In this document: piece after piece, positions 1-7,364 of the stretch
How the letters are laid out: every line of letters starts with the position of its first letter
Position numbering within the stretch: the first letter of the stretch is position 1
Source: CAZTDU01 sp964617355
Lineage (GTDB): Bacteria; Pseudomonadota; Gammaproteobacteria; Burkholderiales; SG8-39
Direction of reading: 5' to 3'
NCBI GenBank assembly: GCA_964617355.1
Contig: CAZTXP010000136.1
Span: 1-28,674 of the forward strand
Length of the DNA stretch: 28,674 bases
The notes under the pieces: model-generated
The model's database searches: none
What the model saw: the letters and a program-made list of their open reading frames with translations, nothing else
What the model was told of the DNA's origin: nothing
Translations under genes and position numbers: made by a program

Positions 1-515
1 CGCGCGCCAGCCGCCGCGAGGTGCGCGGCGCCGACCTGCAGCACCGGCGCATCGTCGCCTTCGCGACCCACGGTCTCGTGCCCGGCGACCTGCCGGGACT
101 CGCCGAGCCGGCGCTCGCGCTCTCGGCGACGGGCGACCCGAAGGAGTCGCCGCTCCTCACGCTGGAGGACGTGCTCGGCCTCAAGCTCGACGCCGACTGG
201 GTCGTGCTCTCGGCCTGCAACACCGCGGCGGGCGACGGCGCCGGCGCCGAGGCGGTGTCCGGGCTCGGCCGCGGCTTCTTCTACGCGGGCAGCCGCGCGC
301 TGCTGGTCACGCACTGGCCGGTGGAGACGGTGTCCGCGCGGCTGCTCGTCACCGGCATCTTCGAGCGCTATGCGCGCGATCCGGCGCTGTCGCGAGCGCA
401 GGCGCTGAACCGCGCGATGCTGGCGCTGATCGACGGCCCCGGATCGGGGACGATGAGCTACGCGCATCCGATCTTCTGGGCGCCGTACGCGCTGGTGGGC
501 GACGGCGGGCGCTGA
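1..515 (+). CDS. CHAT-domain (caspase-like) protein, C-terminal part; 5' end outside window
   Basis: Only the C-terminal ~170 residues are present; the reading frame is open to the window edge. Both features of the CHAT (TPR-associated caspase-like) peptidase fold are visible: the histidine in AFATHGL (about base 67) and the cysteine in LSACNTA (about base 217), which form the expected His-Cys dyad. The usual C-terminal blocks follow: a GLGRGFFYAGS segment, ALLVTHWPV, and the terminal HPIFWAPYALVG typical of the family. CHAT proteins usually carry N-terminal TPR repeats, which would lie upstream of this window. Both catalytic residues are kept, so it is probably an active protease, but its substrate cannot be told from this fragment. 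The next gene, 75 bases downstream, is a response regulator with no kinase partner here. Family assignment is firm; role is unknown. Confidence 0.88.
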   Translation, partial: RASRREVRGADLQHRRIVAFATHGLVPGDLPGLAEPALALSATGDPKESPLLTLEDVLGLKLDADWVVLSACNTAAGDGAGAEAVSGLGRGFFYAGSRALLVTHWPVETVSARLLVTGIFERYARDPALSRAQALNRAMLALIDGPGSGTMSYAHPIFWAPYALVGDGGR

Positions 516-534
516 GCCGGCGCCGCGCGCCGGC
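516..534 (+). terminator. GC hairpin directly after the CHAT gene stop
   Basis: GCCGGCGC (516-523) pairs perfectly with GCGCCGGC (527-534) around a three-base loop, starting on the base after the TGA stop. No T-run follows, so it is not a canonical intrinsic terminator. It could slow polymerase or protect the 3' end of the transcript. Confidence 0.4.
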
Positions 535-590
535 GGCACGGCGCGAGCGGACATTCGGATAGACTCTCCGCGAACCCGCGACGAACCCGG

Positions 591-1286
591 ATGCGCATCG
601 CGATCCTCGAAGACGAACCGGTGCAGGCGGAAGTGCTGCGCGCGCTCGCGGCGTCCGCCGGCCACGACAGCCACGTGTTCCGCGACGGCGACGCGGTGGT
701 GCGCGAATGCCGGCGCGAGAGCTACGACCTGTTCGTGCTCGACTGGGAAGTGCCGGGGATGAGCGGCGCGGAGGTGCTCGCGTGGCTGCGCGCCAACCTG
801 CGCGAGCACGTGCCCGTGATGTTCGTCACCGGCCGCGACCGCGAGGAAGACATCGTGCGCGTGCTGCAGAGCGGAGCCGACGACTACATGACCAAGCCCG
901 TGCGGCACGCCGAGTTCCTCGCCCGCATGGGCGCGCTGCTGCGCCGCGCGTACCCGGCGCGCGAGGAGGGCCGGCAGGCCTACGGGCCCTACGTGCTGGA
1001 CGCCGGCACGCGCTCGGTGAGCATTGCCGGCCGCGACGTGCCGATGACCGAGAAGGAGTACCGGCTCGCGGAACTCCTGTTCCGCAACGCGGGGCGCCTG
1101 CTGTCTCGAGGGCATCTCGTCGAGGCCGCATGGGGCCGCCCCGACAGCGGGCAGTCGCGGTCGCTGGACACGCATTTGTCGCGCCTGCGCCAGAAGCTCG
1201 ACCTGCGGGCGGAGAACGGCTACCGGCTCGCCTCTGCGTACAGCTACGGCTACCGCCTGGAGAAGGTCGAGGAAACCGGCGCCTAG
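591..1286 (+). CDS. Response regulator, OmpR/PhoB family, orphan
   Basis: A 231-residue two-domain regulator of standard length. The N-terminal receiver (about 1-120) keeps the acidic pocket (E7, D8), the phosphoacceptor D51 in VLDWEVPG, the switch T80 and the invariant K102 in MTKP. The C-terminal winged-helix DNA-binding domain (about 130-225) ends with the typical SLDTHLSRLRQKL recognition region and YGYRL hairpin. It should bind DNA as a phosphorylation-controlled dimer. No histidine kinase is adjacent, so the partner is elsewhere or in the missing upstream region. The ATG start has no strong ribosome-binding site (bases CGACGAACCCGG precede it), but the receiver domain begins immediately, so the start is sound. 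It is convergent with the DUF58 gene and ends inside the first copy of a 28-base tandem repeat. Confidence 0.93.
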   Translation: MRIAILEDEPVQAEVLRALAASAGHDSHVFRDGDAVVRECRRESYDLFVLDWEVPGMSGAEVLAWLRANLREHVPVMFVTGRDREEDIVRVLQSGADDYMTKPVRHAEFLARMGALLRRAYPAREEGRQAYGPYVLDAGTRSVSIAGRDVPMTEKEYRLAELLFRNAGRLLSRGHLVEAAWGRPDSGQSRSLDTHLSRLRQKLDLRAENGYRLASAYSYGYRLEKVEETGA

Positions 1287-1351
1287 AGCCGGCCGTGAAC
1301 GAGCAGCCGGCTAGAGCCGTCCGTGAACGAGCAGCCGGCTAGAGCCGGCCG
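1283..1351. repeat. 28-base tandem direct repeat (2.5 copies) between convergent genes
   Basis: Units at 1283-1310 and 1311-1338 are identical except for one base (G to T at unit position 10), followed by a 13-base partial third copy at 1339-1351. Each unit begins CTAG, giving a TAG stop for the regulator on the plus strand (1284-1286) and a CTA, i.e. TAG on the minus strand, for the DUF58 gene (1339-1341). Within the first unit AGCCGGC (1287-1293) pairs with GCCGGCT (1306-1312) around a 12-base loop, so the array can fold on both strands. Confidence 0.9.
1287..1340. terminator. Candidate bidirectional terminator formed by the tandem repeat
   Basis: The 7-base-pair stem at 1287-1312 recurs, with one mismatch, in the second unit (about 1315-1340). 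It sits exactly between two convergent genes, where a shared terminator is expected. There is no T-rich tract on either strand, so termination activity is inferred from position and folding only. Confidence 0.35.
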
Positions 1352-2655
1352 CTGCGCTTGATGTCCAGGTAGCGGTTCACGAGCGCCACCGGCAGCTGGT
1401 CGGGCTCGACGTCGAGGCAAACCGCGCCGCCGTGCTCCAGCCGCCGGAAGGCGAGTTCGCGGCGCTGCAGGTATTCCGCAGCCGACGCGTGCGTCAGCGC
1501 GCGCTCGAAGTCGTTGACGCGCGCGCCCAGCGCCCGCGACAGGATCGCCTCGCGCAGCGACGCGAACAGCACGAGGTGCCGCGACTGCAGCATCGCGAGC
1601 GCCGGCGCGAGCGTCTCGTCGTCCTCGTCGCGCAGGTTCGACAGCACGATGACCAGCGCGCGCTTCCTCAGCCGCTTCATCAGCGACAGCGCGCCGGTGG
1701 TGTAGTCCGTGGTGTGCAGCGTCGGGCGCAGGTCGTAGACGCGGTTCAGGATCGCCGACACCGTCGCCGCGGATTTCCTCGGCGCGAACCAGCGTTCCTC
1801 GCCCGACATGGTGAGGAAGCCCACCGCGTCGCCCTGCCGCACGCCGACGTAGGAGAGCAGCAGTGCCGCGTTCAGTACCGCGTCGAAGTGGCTGAGCGCC
1901 GCGTCCTGCGCCGCCATGCGCCGGCCGCAGTCGATCAGCAGCACCACCTGCTGGTCGCGCTCGTCCTGGTATTCGCGCGAGATCAGCTTGCCCATGCGCG
2001 CGGTGGCCTGCCAGTCGACCTGCCGTGGCGTGTCGCCCTCGCGGTAGTCGCGCAACTGGTGGAAGTCCATGCCTTCGCCGCGGCGGCGGCGTTGCAGGAT
2101 GCCGATCTGCGAGAGCCGGTTGTCGGTGGCTAGCAGCGCGAAGCCGGTGAGCGCGGCGAAGTTCGGGTAGACGCGCACCGTGCCTTCCTCGCCGGTGAAG
2201 CGCTTCACCTGCCAGAGCCCGGCGCGCGAGCCGAGGCGCAGCTCGACGCGGCCGAACGCGAGGTCGCCGCGCGCCACGGGCTTCATCGCGTAGCGCAGTT
2301 CCGCCCAGCCCTGCGCGGGGATCGTCACGCGCTGCGGCAACCCCTCGGTCTCGGCGTGCGCGGGCGCATGGTCGTACGCTTCCAGCGCGAGAGCGGCGCC
2401 CACCGGATTGGCGAAGCGAAGCACCACCTCGTGGCGCACGCCGAGCGCGAGCGAGCCCGGCACGAGGCGCTTCGCGGCCGGGGCCGCGATCGACAGCGCG
2501 GCGAGGCCGTCCACCGCGGCGAGCAGCGCCAGCACGATCGCGACCAGCGCCCACGGCAGCGCGAGCGCGGGCCAGATCGCGGCGGCGATCGCCAGCACGA
2601 GCAGCGCGAACGCGCTCCAGAGGAGGCGCTTCGTCGGGATGAGGAGATTGCGCAA
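1339..2655 (-). CDS. DUF58 (vWA-like) protein of the MoxR cluster
   Basis: A 438-residue protein. Two hydrophobic segments at the N-terminus (about 12-27 and 33-50) anchor it in the membrane. The DUF58 signature runs from about residue 196 (MDFHQLRDYREGD followed by RQVDWQATAR), and the following VVLLIDCGRRM is the start of a von Willebrand A-like fold. In this family DUF58 proteins pair with MoxR AAA+ ATPases; the pair is thought to act as a chaperone or metal-ion insertion machine for envelope proteins. I chose the TTG start at 2655-2653, nine bases after the MoxR stop. No ATG or GTG fits better, and the sequence LLIPTKRLLW is the usual family start. The ribosome-binding site is weak, so coupling to MoxR translation is likely. 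It is the last gene of the nine-gene chain. Confidence 0.88.
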   Translation of the reverse strand: MRNLLIPTKRLLWSAFALLVLAIAAAIWPALALPWALVAIVLALLAAVDGLAALSIAAPAAKRLVPGSLALGVRHEVVLRFANPVGAALALEAYDHAPAHAETEGLPQRVTIPAQGWAELRYAMKPVARGDLAFGRVELRLGSRAGLWQVKRFTGEEGTVRVYPNFAALTGFALLATDNRLSQIGILQRRRRGEGMDFHQLRDYREGDTPRQVDWQATARMGKLISREYQDERDQQVVLLIDCGRRMAAQDAALSHFDAVLNAALLLSYVGVRQGDAVGFLTMSGEERWFAPRKSAATVSAILNRVYDLRPTLHTTDYTTGALSLMKRLRKRALVIVLSNLRDEDDETLAPALAMLQSRHLVLFASLREAILSRALGARVNDFERALTHASAAEYLQRRELAFRRLEHGGAVCLDVEPDQLPVALVNRYLDIKRSGRL

Positions 2656-2663
2656 CGCCGGCT

Positions 2664-3653
2664 CTACGTTCTTGGCGCCTCGACCTTTTCGAGCAGAGAT
2701 TTCAGGATCGCGTCGCTAGTGTGGCCCTCGATCTCCAGCTCCGGCGCGGGCGTGACGCGGTGGCGCAACACCGGCAGCGCCATGCGCTTCACGTCCGCCG
2801 GCGTGACGAAGTCGCGGCCGGCGATCAGGGCTGCCGCGCGCGAAGCCCGGGCGAGCGCGATGCCGCCGCGCGGGCCGGCCCCGGCGGCGACGCCGTTCCA
2901 GGTGCGCGTCGCTCGCGCGATGCGCACCGCGTAGTCGAGCACCTGGTCGTCGAGGCGCACCGACGCGGCGAGCGTCTGCAGCGCGATCACGGTGGAGGGC
3001 TTCACCACCGTCTGCACCGGGTCGACGTTCAGCTTGTCGCCGACGAGCCCGGTGGTCACGCGCCGCACCATGCTGGTCTCCTCGGTAACCGACGGATAGT
3101 CGATGCGGATCTTCAGCAGGAACCGGTCGAGCTGCGCCTCGGGCAGTGCGTAGGTGCCTTCCTGCTCGATCGGGTTCTGCGTCGCCAGCACCATGAAGGG
3201 CGGCTCGAGCAACTGCGGCTCGCCCTCGATGGTGACCTGCCCTTCCTGCATGACTTCGAGCAGCGCGGCCTGCGTCTTCGCCGGCGCGCGGTTGATCTCG
3301 TCGGCGAGGAGCAGGTTCGTGAACACCGGGCCGCGCCTCGTCTTGAACTGGCCGGTGGAGGGGTCGTAGAGCGTGTGTCCGGTGACGTCGGCGGGCATCA
3401 GGTCGGGCGTGAACTGGATGCGCGCGAAGCGCCCGTCGAAGGTCTTGGCGAGCGCGCGCACCAGCAGCGTCTTGCCGAGGCCGGGCACGCCCTCGACCAG
3501 CACGTGGCCGCCGGCGAGCAGCGCGGCGAGCGCCTGCTCGACGACGTCGTCCTGCCCGACCATCGCGCGCGAGATCTGCTCGCGCAGCGCGGCGACCGCG
3601 CGGGCGGCCTGCTCGAACGGGGCGGCGGGAGTGGGGGTCACGGATTCGCTCAT
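2664..3653 (-). CDS. MoxR-family AAA+ ATPase
   Basis: A 329-residue AAA+ ATPase with every core motif: Walker A GVPGLGKT (55-62), Walker B LLLADE (114-119), the NRAPAKTQ segment, sensor 1 in VLATQNPIEQEGTYALPEAQLDRF, and a lid domain with PRGG/ALARASRAAAL. The family is known to remodel or activate partner proteins together with DUF58/vWA proteins; the partner gene follows directly downstream. I chose ATG at 3653-3651 because it precedes the conserved start of the fold and overlaps the DUF4350 stop by four bases (ATGA), so translation is coupled. A much longer open frame upstream is only a GC-rich shadow over DUF4350. Length fits the family. Confidence 0.95.
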   Translation of the reverse strand: MSESVTPTPAAPFEQAARAVAALREQISRAMVGQDDVVEQALAALLAGGHVLVEGVPGLGKTLLVRALAKTFDGRFARIQFTPDLMPADVTGHTLYDPSTGQFKTRRGPVFTNLLLADEINRAPAKTQAALLEVMQEGQVTIEGEPQLLEPPFMVLATQNPIEQEGTYALPEAQLDRFLLKIRIDYPSVTEETSMVRRVTTGLVGDKLNVDPVQTVVKPSTVIALQTLAASVRLDDQVLDYAVRIARATRTWNGVAAGAGPRGGIALARASRAAALIAGRDFVTPADVKRMALPVLRHRVTPAPELEIEGHTSDAILKSLLEKVEAPRT

Positions 3654-4879
3654 CGGCGTTCCTTTGCGAGGGAGAGTTGCTCGTGGATCGACTGGTACAC
3701 CGCGGTCGCGGCGACGAGTTCGGGAGGCGTGGCGGCGCGCACCGGCTGCAGCAGCATGCGCGCGGCCTGGGGCGGCAGGCCGAACTGCGCGGCGAGGCGC
3801 GCTTCGCGTTCTGCGGGGTTCAGCGCGGCGAAGTCGGGCTGCGCGCGCTGCAGCGCGCGCAGGGCGGCTTCGCGCGCCGCCTCGGCGAGCACGGGCCCGC
3901 CACCCGCGGCCCACTGGAAGCGGCCGCTCGCGCGCAGGTGGTCGAGCAGGCGCTTGCGCGCTGGTTCCGGATCCGGTGCGATCGGCCCGAAGCGCGGCAC
4001 CACGCGCCACAGCCACAGCGCGAGCAGCGCGGCGGCGGCGCCGAGCGCGGCGGCGGCGTGCTTCAGCAGCCAGTCGAGCAGCGACAGCTTCGCCGGGCTG
4101 TGGAAGAAGGTCACCGCGCCGCGTCCCGGCGACAGCTTCGCGAGCTGCCAGAGGAACTCCGCGTGGTCGTGCTGGCCGATGCCGCCGTTCTGCGCGAAGC
4201 CGAGTTCGTTCAGCACGGTGATGCGGCCGGCGCCGCGCTGCAGGTGCGCCATCCACGTCGCCTCGCCGTCGGCGAGCGTGAAGAGCGCGGTCCTGGGCTC
4301 GAGGGTGCGCCACAGCCCCATCTGCACGGTCAGCGCGGCCTTGGCGCCGGGCAGTCGGGCGACGACGGTGCCCTCGGGGCGCTTGGGCGTCGCCGCCTTG
4401 GCGCTGCCGCCTCCACCGCCACCGCCTTCAGTCTCCTTCGATTGCGGCGGCGGGGGCGGCGGCTTCGGCGAGCTCTTGCGCGGCGTCGTCGTCACTGCGC
4501 GGCGCCCGACTTCGGCGGCCTCGAGGATCGGGTCGGATTGCCCCGGCGCTTCCGCCTCCAGCACGAGGTGGCCGCCGCCCTCCACCCACTCCAGCAGGCG
4601 CAGTTGCTCGACACGGTCGATCGACGACACTCGGCGCGGCAGCACCAGCATGCCGTCGGCGGGCAGCGCCTTCAATTGCGGCACCGAACGCGCGCGCGCG
4701 CTCGGCCGGCCCATGCGCTCGAGCAATCGCTCGGCGGCGAGCCACGGGTTGTCGCGCGCCTCGCCGCGATAGCCGATCCAGACGCGCTCCTGCACGCGTT
4801 CCATGGACGAGAACATCCAGATCGCGAGCAGGCCGACGAGCAGCGCCACGCCGGCGGAGATCCACGCGCCGCGCTTCAT
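3650..4879 (-). CDS. DUF4350-domain membrane protein
   Basis: A 409-residue protein. One membrane segment lies at residues ~8-25. A DUF4350-like soluble domain follows (about 45-115, with NPWLAAERLLERMGR and LLEWVEGGGHLVLEAEAP), the GATase-like region typical of the family. Next is a low-complexity linker with runs of proline and glycine (about 135-160), then a second domain and another membrane segment (about 268-292, AAAALGAAAALLALWLWRV). The gene sits between DUF4129 and MoxR, its usual place in MoxR-DUF58 clusters. ATG (4879-4877) overlaps the stop of a 10-codon minigene by ATGA, and its own stop overlaps the MoxR start. The homopolymeric linker is odd: it is encoded by a GGC/GGT/CCG/CCC-rich stretch near 4395-4470 that could be slippage-prone. 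Function is unknown; an envelope role is inferred. Confidence 0.85.
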   Translation of the reverse strand: MKRGAWISAGVALLVGLLAIWMFSSMERVQERVWIGYRGEARDNPWLAAERLLERMGRPSARARSVPQLKALPADGMLVLPRRVSSIDRVEQLRLLEWVEGGGHLVLEAEAPGQSDPILEAAEVGRRAVTTTPRKSSPKPPPPPPQSKETEGGGGGGGSAKAATPKRPEGTVVARLPGAKAALTVQMGLWRTLEPRTALFTLADGEATWMAHLQRGAGRITVLNELGFAQNGGIGQHDHAEFLWQLAKLSPGRGAVTFFHSPAKLSLLDWLLKHAAAALGAAAALLALWLWRVVPRFGPIAPDPEPARKRLLDHLRASGRFQWAAGGGPVLAEAAREAALRALQRAQPDFAALNPAEREARLAAQFGLPPQAARMLLQPVRAATPPELVAATAVYQSIHEQLSLAKERR

Positions 4880-4908
4880 GCGGCTCTACCGGAAGACTTG
4901 CGATTCAT
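4876..4908 (-). CDS. Candidate 10-codon coupling minigene between DUF4129 and DUF4350
   Basis: The 26 bases separating DUF4129 and DUF4350 read as one open minigene, MNRKSSGRAA then TGA. Its ATG (4908-4906) overlaps the DUF4129 stop (4907-4905) as ATGA, and its TGA (4878-4876) overlaps the DUF4350 ATG (4879-4877) as a second ATGA. The DUF4350 start has no good Shine-Dalgarno of its own (TAGAGCCGC precedes it), so re-initiation through this minigene is a plausible coupling route. No protein function is proposed, and a chance arrangement cannot be excluded. Confidence 0.4.
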   Translation of the reverse strand: MNRKSSGRAA

Positions 4909-6377
4909 GCCCGGGCCTCCGCGCGCGGCGGGGCGAAGTGTGCGGCCCAGCCGCCGGCGAGCGCGACCGCGCCCTCGGTGTCGGGCAGGCGCCCTGCGTA
5001 GGCCGCGGCGATCCACGCACCGACCAGCGAACCGAAGTAGTCCGAAGCCGGGCGCGGGAGCACGCGCTTGGCGGCCACCAGCGTGTCGGCTTCGGTGTCG
5101 CCTTCGACGAGGCGCACGCGCTCGCGATGCACCAGCGCCGACAGCGCGCCGCGATAGAGCAGCGACAGCGCCTCGCGCACGCGACCCTCGCGCGCCAGCG
5201 CGGCGGCGGTGCCGGCGACGTCGTCGGGCAGGGACTCGGGCGCGACCGCGAGGCCGAACAGCGCCTCGGGCGGCTGCCAGTCGTCGCCGCGGCGCTCGGC
5301 GATTCGCGCGCGCACGTAGCGAAAAAGGTAATACAGCACCGCCGCGGCGAGCAGTGCCGCCGCGATCCACGCCAGCGCCTGTGCGAGGCTGGCGATGAAG
5401 CGGCCGAATTCGCCCCACGCGGGGCCATCCGCGCGTGGCTTCGGATCCTTGTCCGGCTCGCGGCGGAACTGCCAGCGCATCTCCTCGCGCCACGGCACGA
5501 GCTCCGGCGCCTTCAGCACTTCGCGCACTTCCTCGCGGGCCGATTTTTCCTGCGCTTGCGCTGGTTGCGGCAGCGCGAACGCGAGCAGCACGACTGCGAA
5601 GAGCGCCGCCGCGAGGGTCGCCGCAGGGCGCGACAGGCGCTCGTCGAGGCGGCGAAGCTGCAGCTCGATGTCCCAGCCCTCGAGGATGGCGCGGCGATTG
5701 AGGTACAGCGCGAAGCCGGCGCAGACGTAGAACGGCTCGATCGCGGCGATCGCGAGGCACCAGGGCACGCTGTTGGTCCACGACCAGGCGCCTTCCTCGC
5801 CGCGGCCGGCGAACAGGCGCTCGAAGTCGAGGCCTTCGGACTGCGCGCCCGGAGCGAGCAACTGCAGGCCGATGCCGACCGAGAGGATGACGAACAGCTC
5901 GAAGAACGAGCAGGTCGAGGTGAGCCAGATCGCGTAGCCGCGCAACCGGCGCCCGAGCGCGTTGCGGCGCGCGCGGCCCGCCGCGCCGGTCTGGTGCTCG
6001 AGCTGCGGCACCGCGAGGGTGAACGAGCGCGCGAGGCTCAGGCGCTGCAGCGTGAGTGCGGCGACGAGGCCAGGCGAGAGCACCTGTCGCCACGCGCCCA
6101 GCGTCTCGCGCACGCCGGGCGGCACGCCGAACACCGCGCGACTCACCACGTGCAGCACGAAGCGGTCGAACACCGGCTTCAGCCACCACGTAATCGCCAT
6201 CGCGATCCCCGGGTACTCCCAGAAGAGGAGATGCAGCAGCAACGCGGTCGGCACGAACACCGCGCACCACGTGCCCCAAACCGGCCGCCACCACGTGCGC
6301 GCCATGTGGAAGCCGAGGTCCATCGCCTCCCAGCCGCCGCGCGGCCTGAGGCGCACCGCGAGGCGGCTAAGCTCCAC
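4905..6377 (-). CDS. DUF4129-like multi-pass membrane protein
   Basis: A 490-residue membrane protein. Hydrophobic segments are visible at about 35-53, 150-175, 205-228, 258-275 and 335-355. A soluble C-terminal helical domain (about 375-485) carries the EGRVREALSLLYRGALSALVHRE pattern of DUF4129. The region just after the fourth segment (ALPQPAQAQEKSAREE) looks like an exposed loop. DUF4129 proteins accompany MoxR/DUF58 in envelope clusters, and this order is typical. I chose the GTG at 6377-6375 because GGAGGA lies seven to eight bases upstream; it overlaps the SpoIIM-like gene by 11 bases. The alternative ATG at 6323 lacks such a site. Function unknown; membrane location is well supported. 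Confidence 0.82.
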   Translation of the reverse strand: MELSRLAVRLRPRGGWEAMDLGFHMARTWWRPVWGTWCAVFVPTALLLHLLFWEYPGIAMAITWWLKPVFDRFVLHVVSRAVFGVPPGVRETLGAWRQVLSPGLVAALTLQRLSLARSFTLAVPQLEHQTGAAGRARRNALGRRLRGYAIWLTSTCSFFELFVILSVGIGLQLLAPGAQSEGLDFERLFAGRGEEGAWSWTNSVPWCLAIAAIEPFYVCAGFALYLNRRAILEGWDIELQLRRLDERLSRPAATLAAALFAVVLLAFALPQPAQAQEKSAREEVREVLKAPELVPWREEMRWQFRREPDKDPKPRADGPAWGEFGRFIASLAQALAWIAAALLAAAVLYYLFRYVRARIAERRGDDWQPPEALFGLAVAPESLPDDVAGTAAALAREGRVREALSLLYRGALSALVHRERVRLVEGDTEADTLVAAKRVLPRPASDYFGSLVGAWIAAAYAGRLPDTEGAVALAGGWAAHFAPPRAEARA

Positions 6378-7362
6378 GCGAGCGTCCTCCGAGCACGAAC
6401 CACGCGGCGACGATCACCCACATCGCGAGGCCGACCGCGTACTTCAGCATCGGCGGCAGCGTGTTGATCGGCGACCAGAACGCCTCGATGAACGCGGCGA
6501 CGGTGAACATCGCGGCGGCGCCCGTCATCAGGCCGGTCGCGGGCTTCGCCGCGGCGACGATCGCGGCCTTGCGCGAGCGTCCGCCGGGAGCGACGACGGC
6601 GGCGCCCAGGCGCAGGCCCGCGGCGCCGGACACCGCGATCGCGGTGAGTTCCATCGCGCTGTGGCCCGACACGAACGACCAGAACGTGGTGCCGAGCCCG
6701 GCCTGCGTGAGGTAGCCCGCCACCGAGCCGATGATCACGCCGTTGGCGACGAGATAGAAGATCGACCCGAGGCCGAAGGCGAGGCCGGTGGCGAAGGTCT
6801 GGATGCCGATCTTCACGTTGTTCCAGATGTAGTAGCCGAACATCGCCACGTTGTCGGCCGCCTCGCGTTCGCCGATGCGCGACTTCGCGGGGTTGTACAT
6901 GTCCTGGAAGCTCGCCACGGTGCGCGGGTCGAGCACGTAGTAGATGAAGTCCGGGAACCACTGCAGCGCGGCGATGAAGAGGCCCAGCGGCGCGAAGAAG
7001 AGCAGCGCCGCCGCGGTGAACAGCGCCGCCTCCTCGCGCACCAGGCGCGGGAACCTTGCCAGCAGGAAGTCGGCCGAGCGCGCGGTGCCGCGCGGCGCGC
7101 GCGCGCCGTAGAGCAGGTGGTGGCCACGCAGCACGAGCGCGTTCAGGCGGTCGACGAGCTCCGGGCTGTACTCGCGGTCGCGCGACAGCGCGAGGTGCTG
7201 GCACAGGCGCCGGTAGGCCTGCGGCACCTCGGTGTCGGGCAGGCCGGCGGGATCGGGCTCGCGCTTCCTCGCGAACAGCCCGGTCTTCGCGCGCGTGTCG
7301 AGCCACTTTTCGAAGGCGTCCCAGTCGGGCGCGTGGCGCGTCTCGAAGTCGGCCTGGCGCAC
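6367..7362 (-). CDS. Stage II sporulation protein M-like (SpoIIM/DUF95) membrane protein
   Basis: About 331 residues. The N-terminal helical region (RQADFETRHAPDWDAFEKWL) is characteristic of the proteobacterial SpoIIM-like family. It is followed by four to six membrane segments, including LFTAAALLFFAPLGLFIAAL, the conserved YYIWNNVKIGIQTFATGLAFGLGS block, and FWSFVSGHSAMEL. Bacillus SpoIIM acts in peptidoglycan remodelling at engulfment; in non-sporulating proteobacteria the homologue is found beside RDD and MoxR genes and its role is not established. I prefer the GTG start at 7362-7360: GGAG sits seven to eight bases upstream and the RDD gene stop is only two bases away. A CTG two codons earlier is possible but less likely. 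Confidence 0.88.
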   Translation of the reverse strand: MRQADFETRHAPDWDAFEKWLDTRAKTGLFARKREPDPAGLPDTEVPQAYRRLCQHLALSRDREYSPELVDRLNALVLRGHHLLYGARAPRGTARSADFLLARFPRLVREEAALFTAAALLFFAPLGLFIAALQWFPDFIYYVLDPRTVASFQDMYNPAKSRIGEREAADNVAMFGYYIWNNVKIGIQTFATGLAFGLGSIFYLVANGVIIGSVAGYLTQAGLGTTFWSFVSGHSAMELTAIAVSGAAGLRLGAAVVAPGGRSRKAAIVAAAKPATGLMTGAAAMFTVAAFIEAFWSPINTLPPMLKYAVGLAMWVIVAAWFVLGGRSRGA

Positions 7363-7364
7363 GC

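Noticed and set aside
3654..4313. N-terminal extension of MoxR to 549 residues
   Set aside because: The added part is out of frame with and antagonistic to DUF4350; the family starts near MSESVTP and ATG 3653 is ATGA-coupled.
4688..4706. Short alternating CG run, possible Z-DNA
   Set aside because: Such runs are common by chance at this GC content and this one lies in coding sequence.
2721..4772. 683-codon plus-strand frame opposite MoxR and DUF4350
   Set aside because: Arg/His-rich shadow without any recognisable domain; the minus strand carries full AAA+ motifs.
1339..4879. Reading MoxR-DUF58-DUF4350 as a phage-defence island (MoxR/vWA systems plus nearby CHAT)
   Set aside because: The partners RDD, SpoIIM-like and DUF4129 are those of a common envelope cluster in proteobacteria, and no nuclease, phage or mobile genes are present.
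4803..6467. 554-codon plus-strand frame opposite DUF4129
   Set aside because: Low-complexity Arg/Glu/Ala/Gln composition typical of the reverse of a GC-rich membrane-protein gene.
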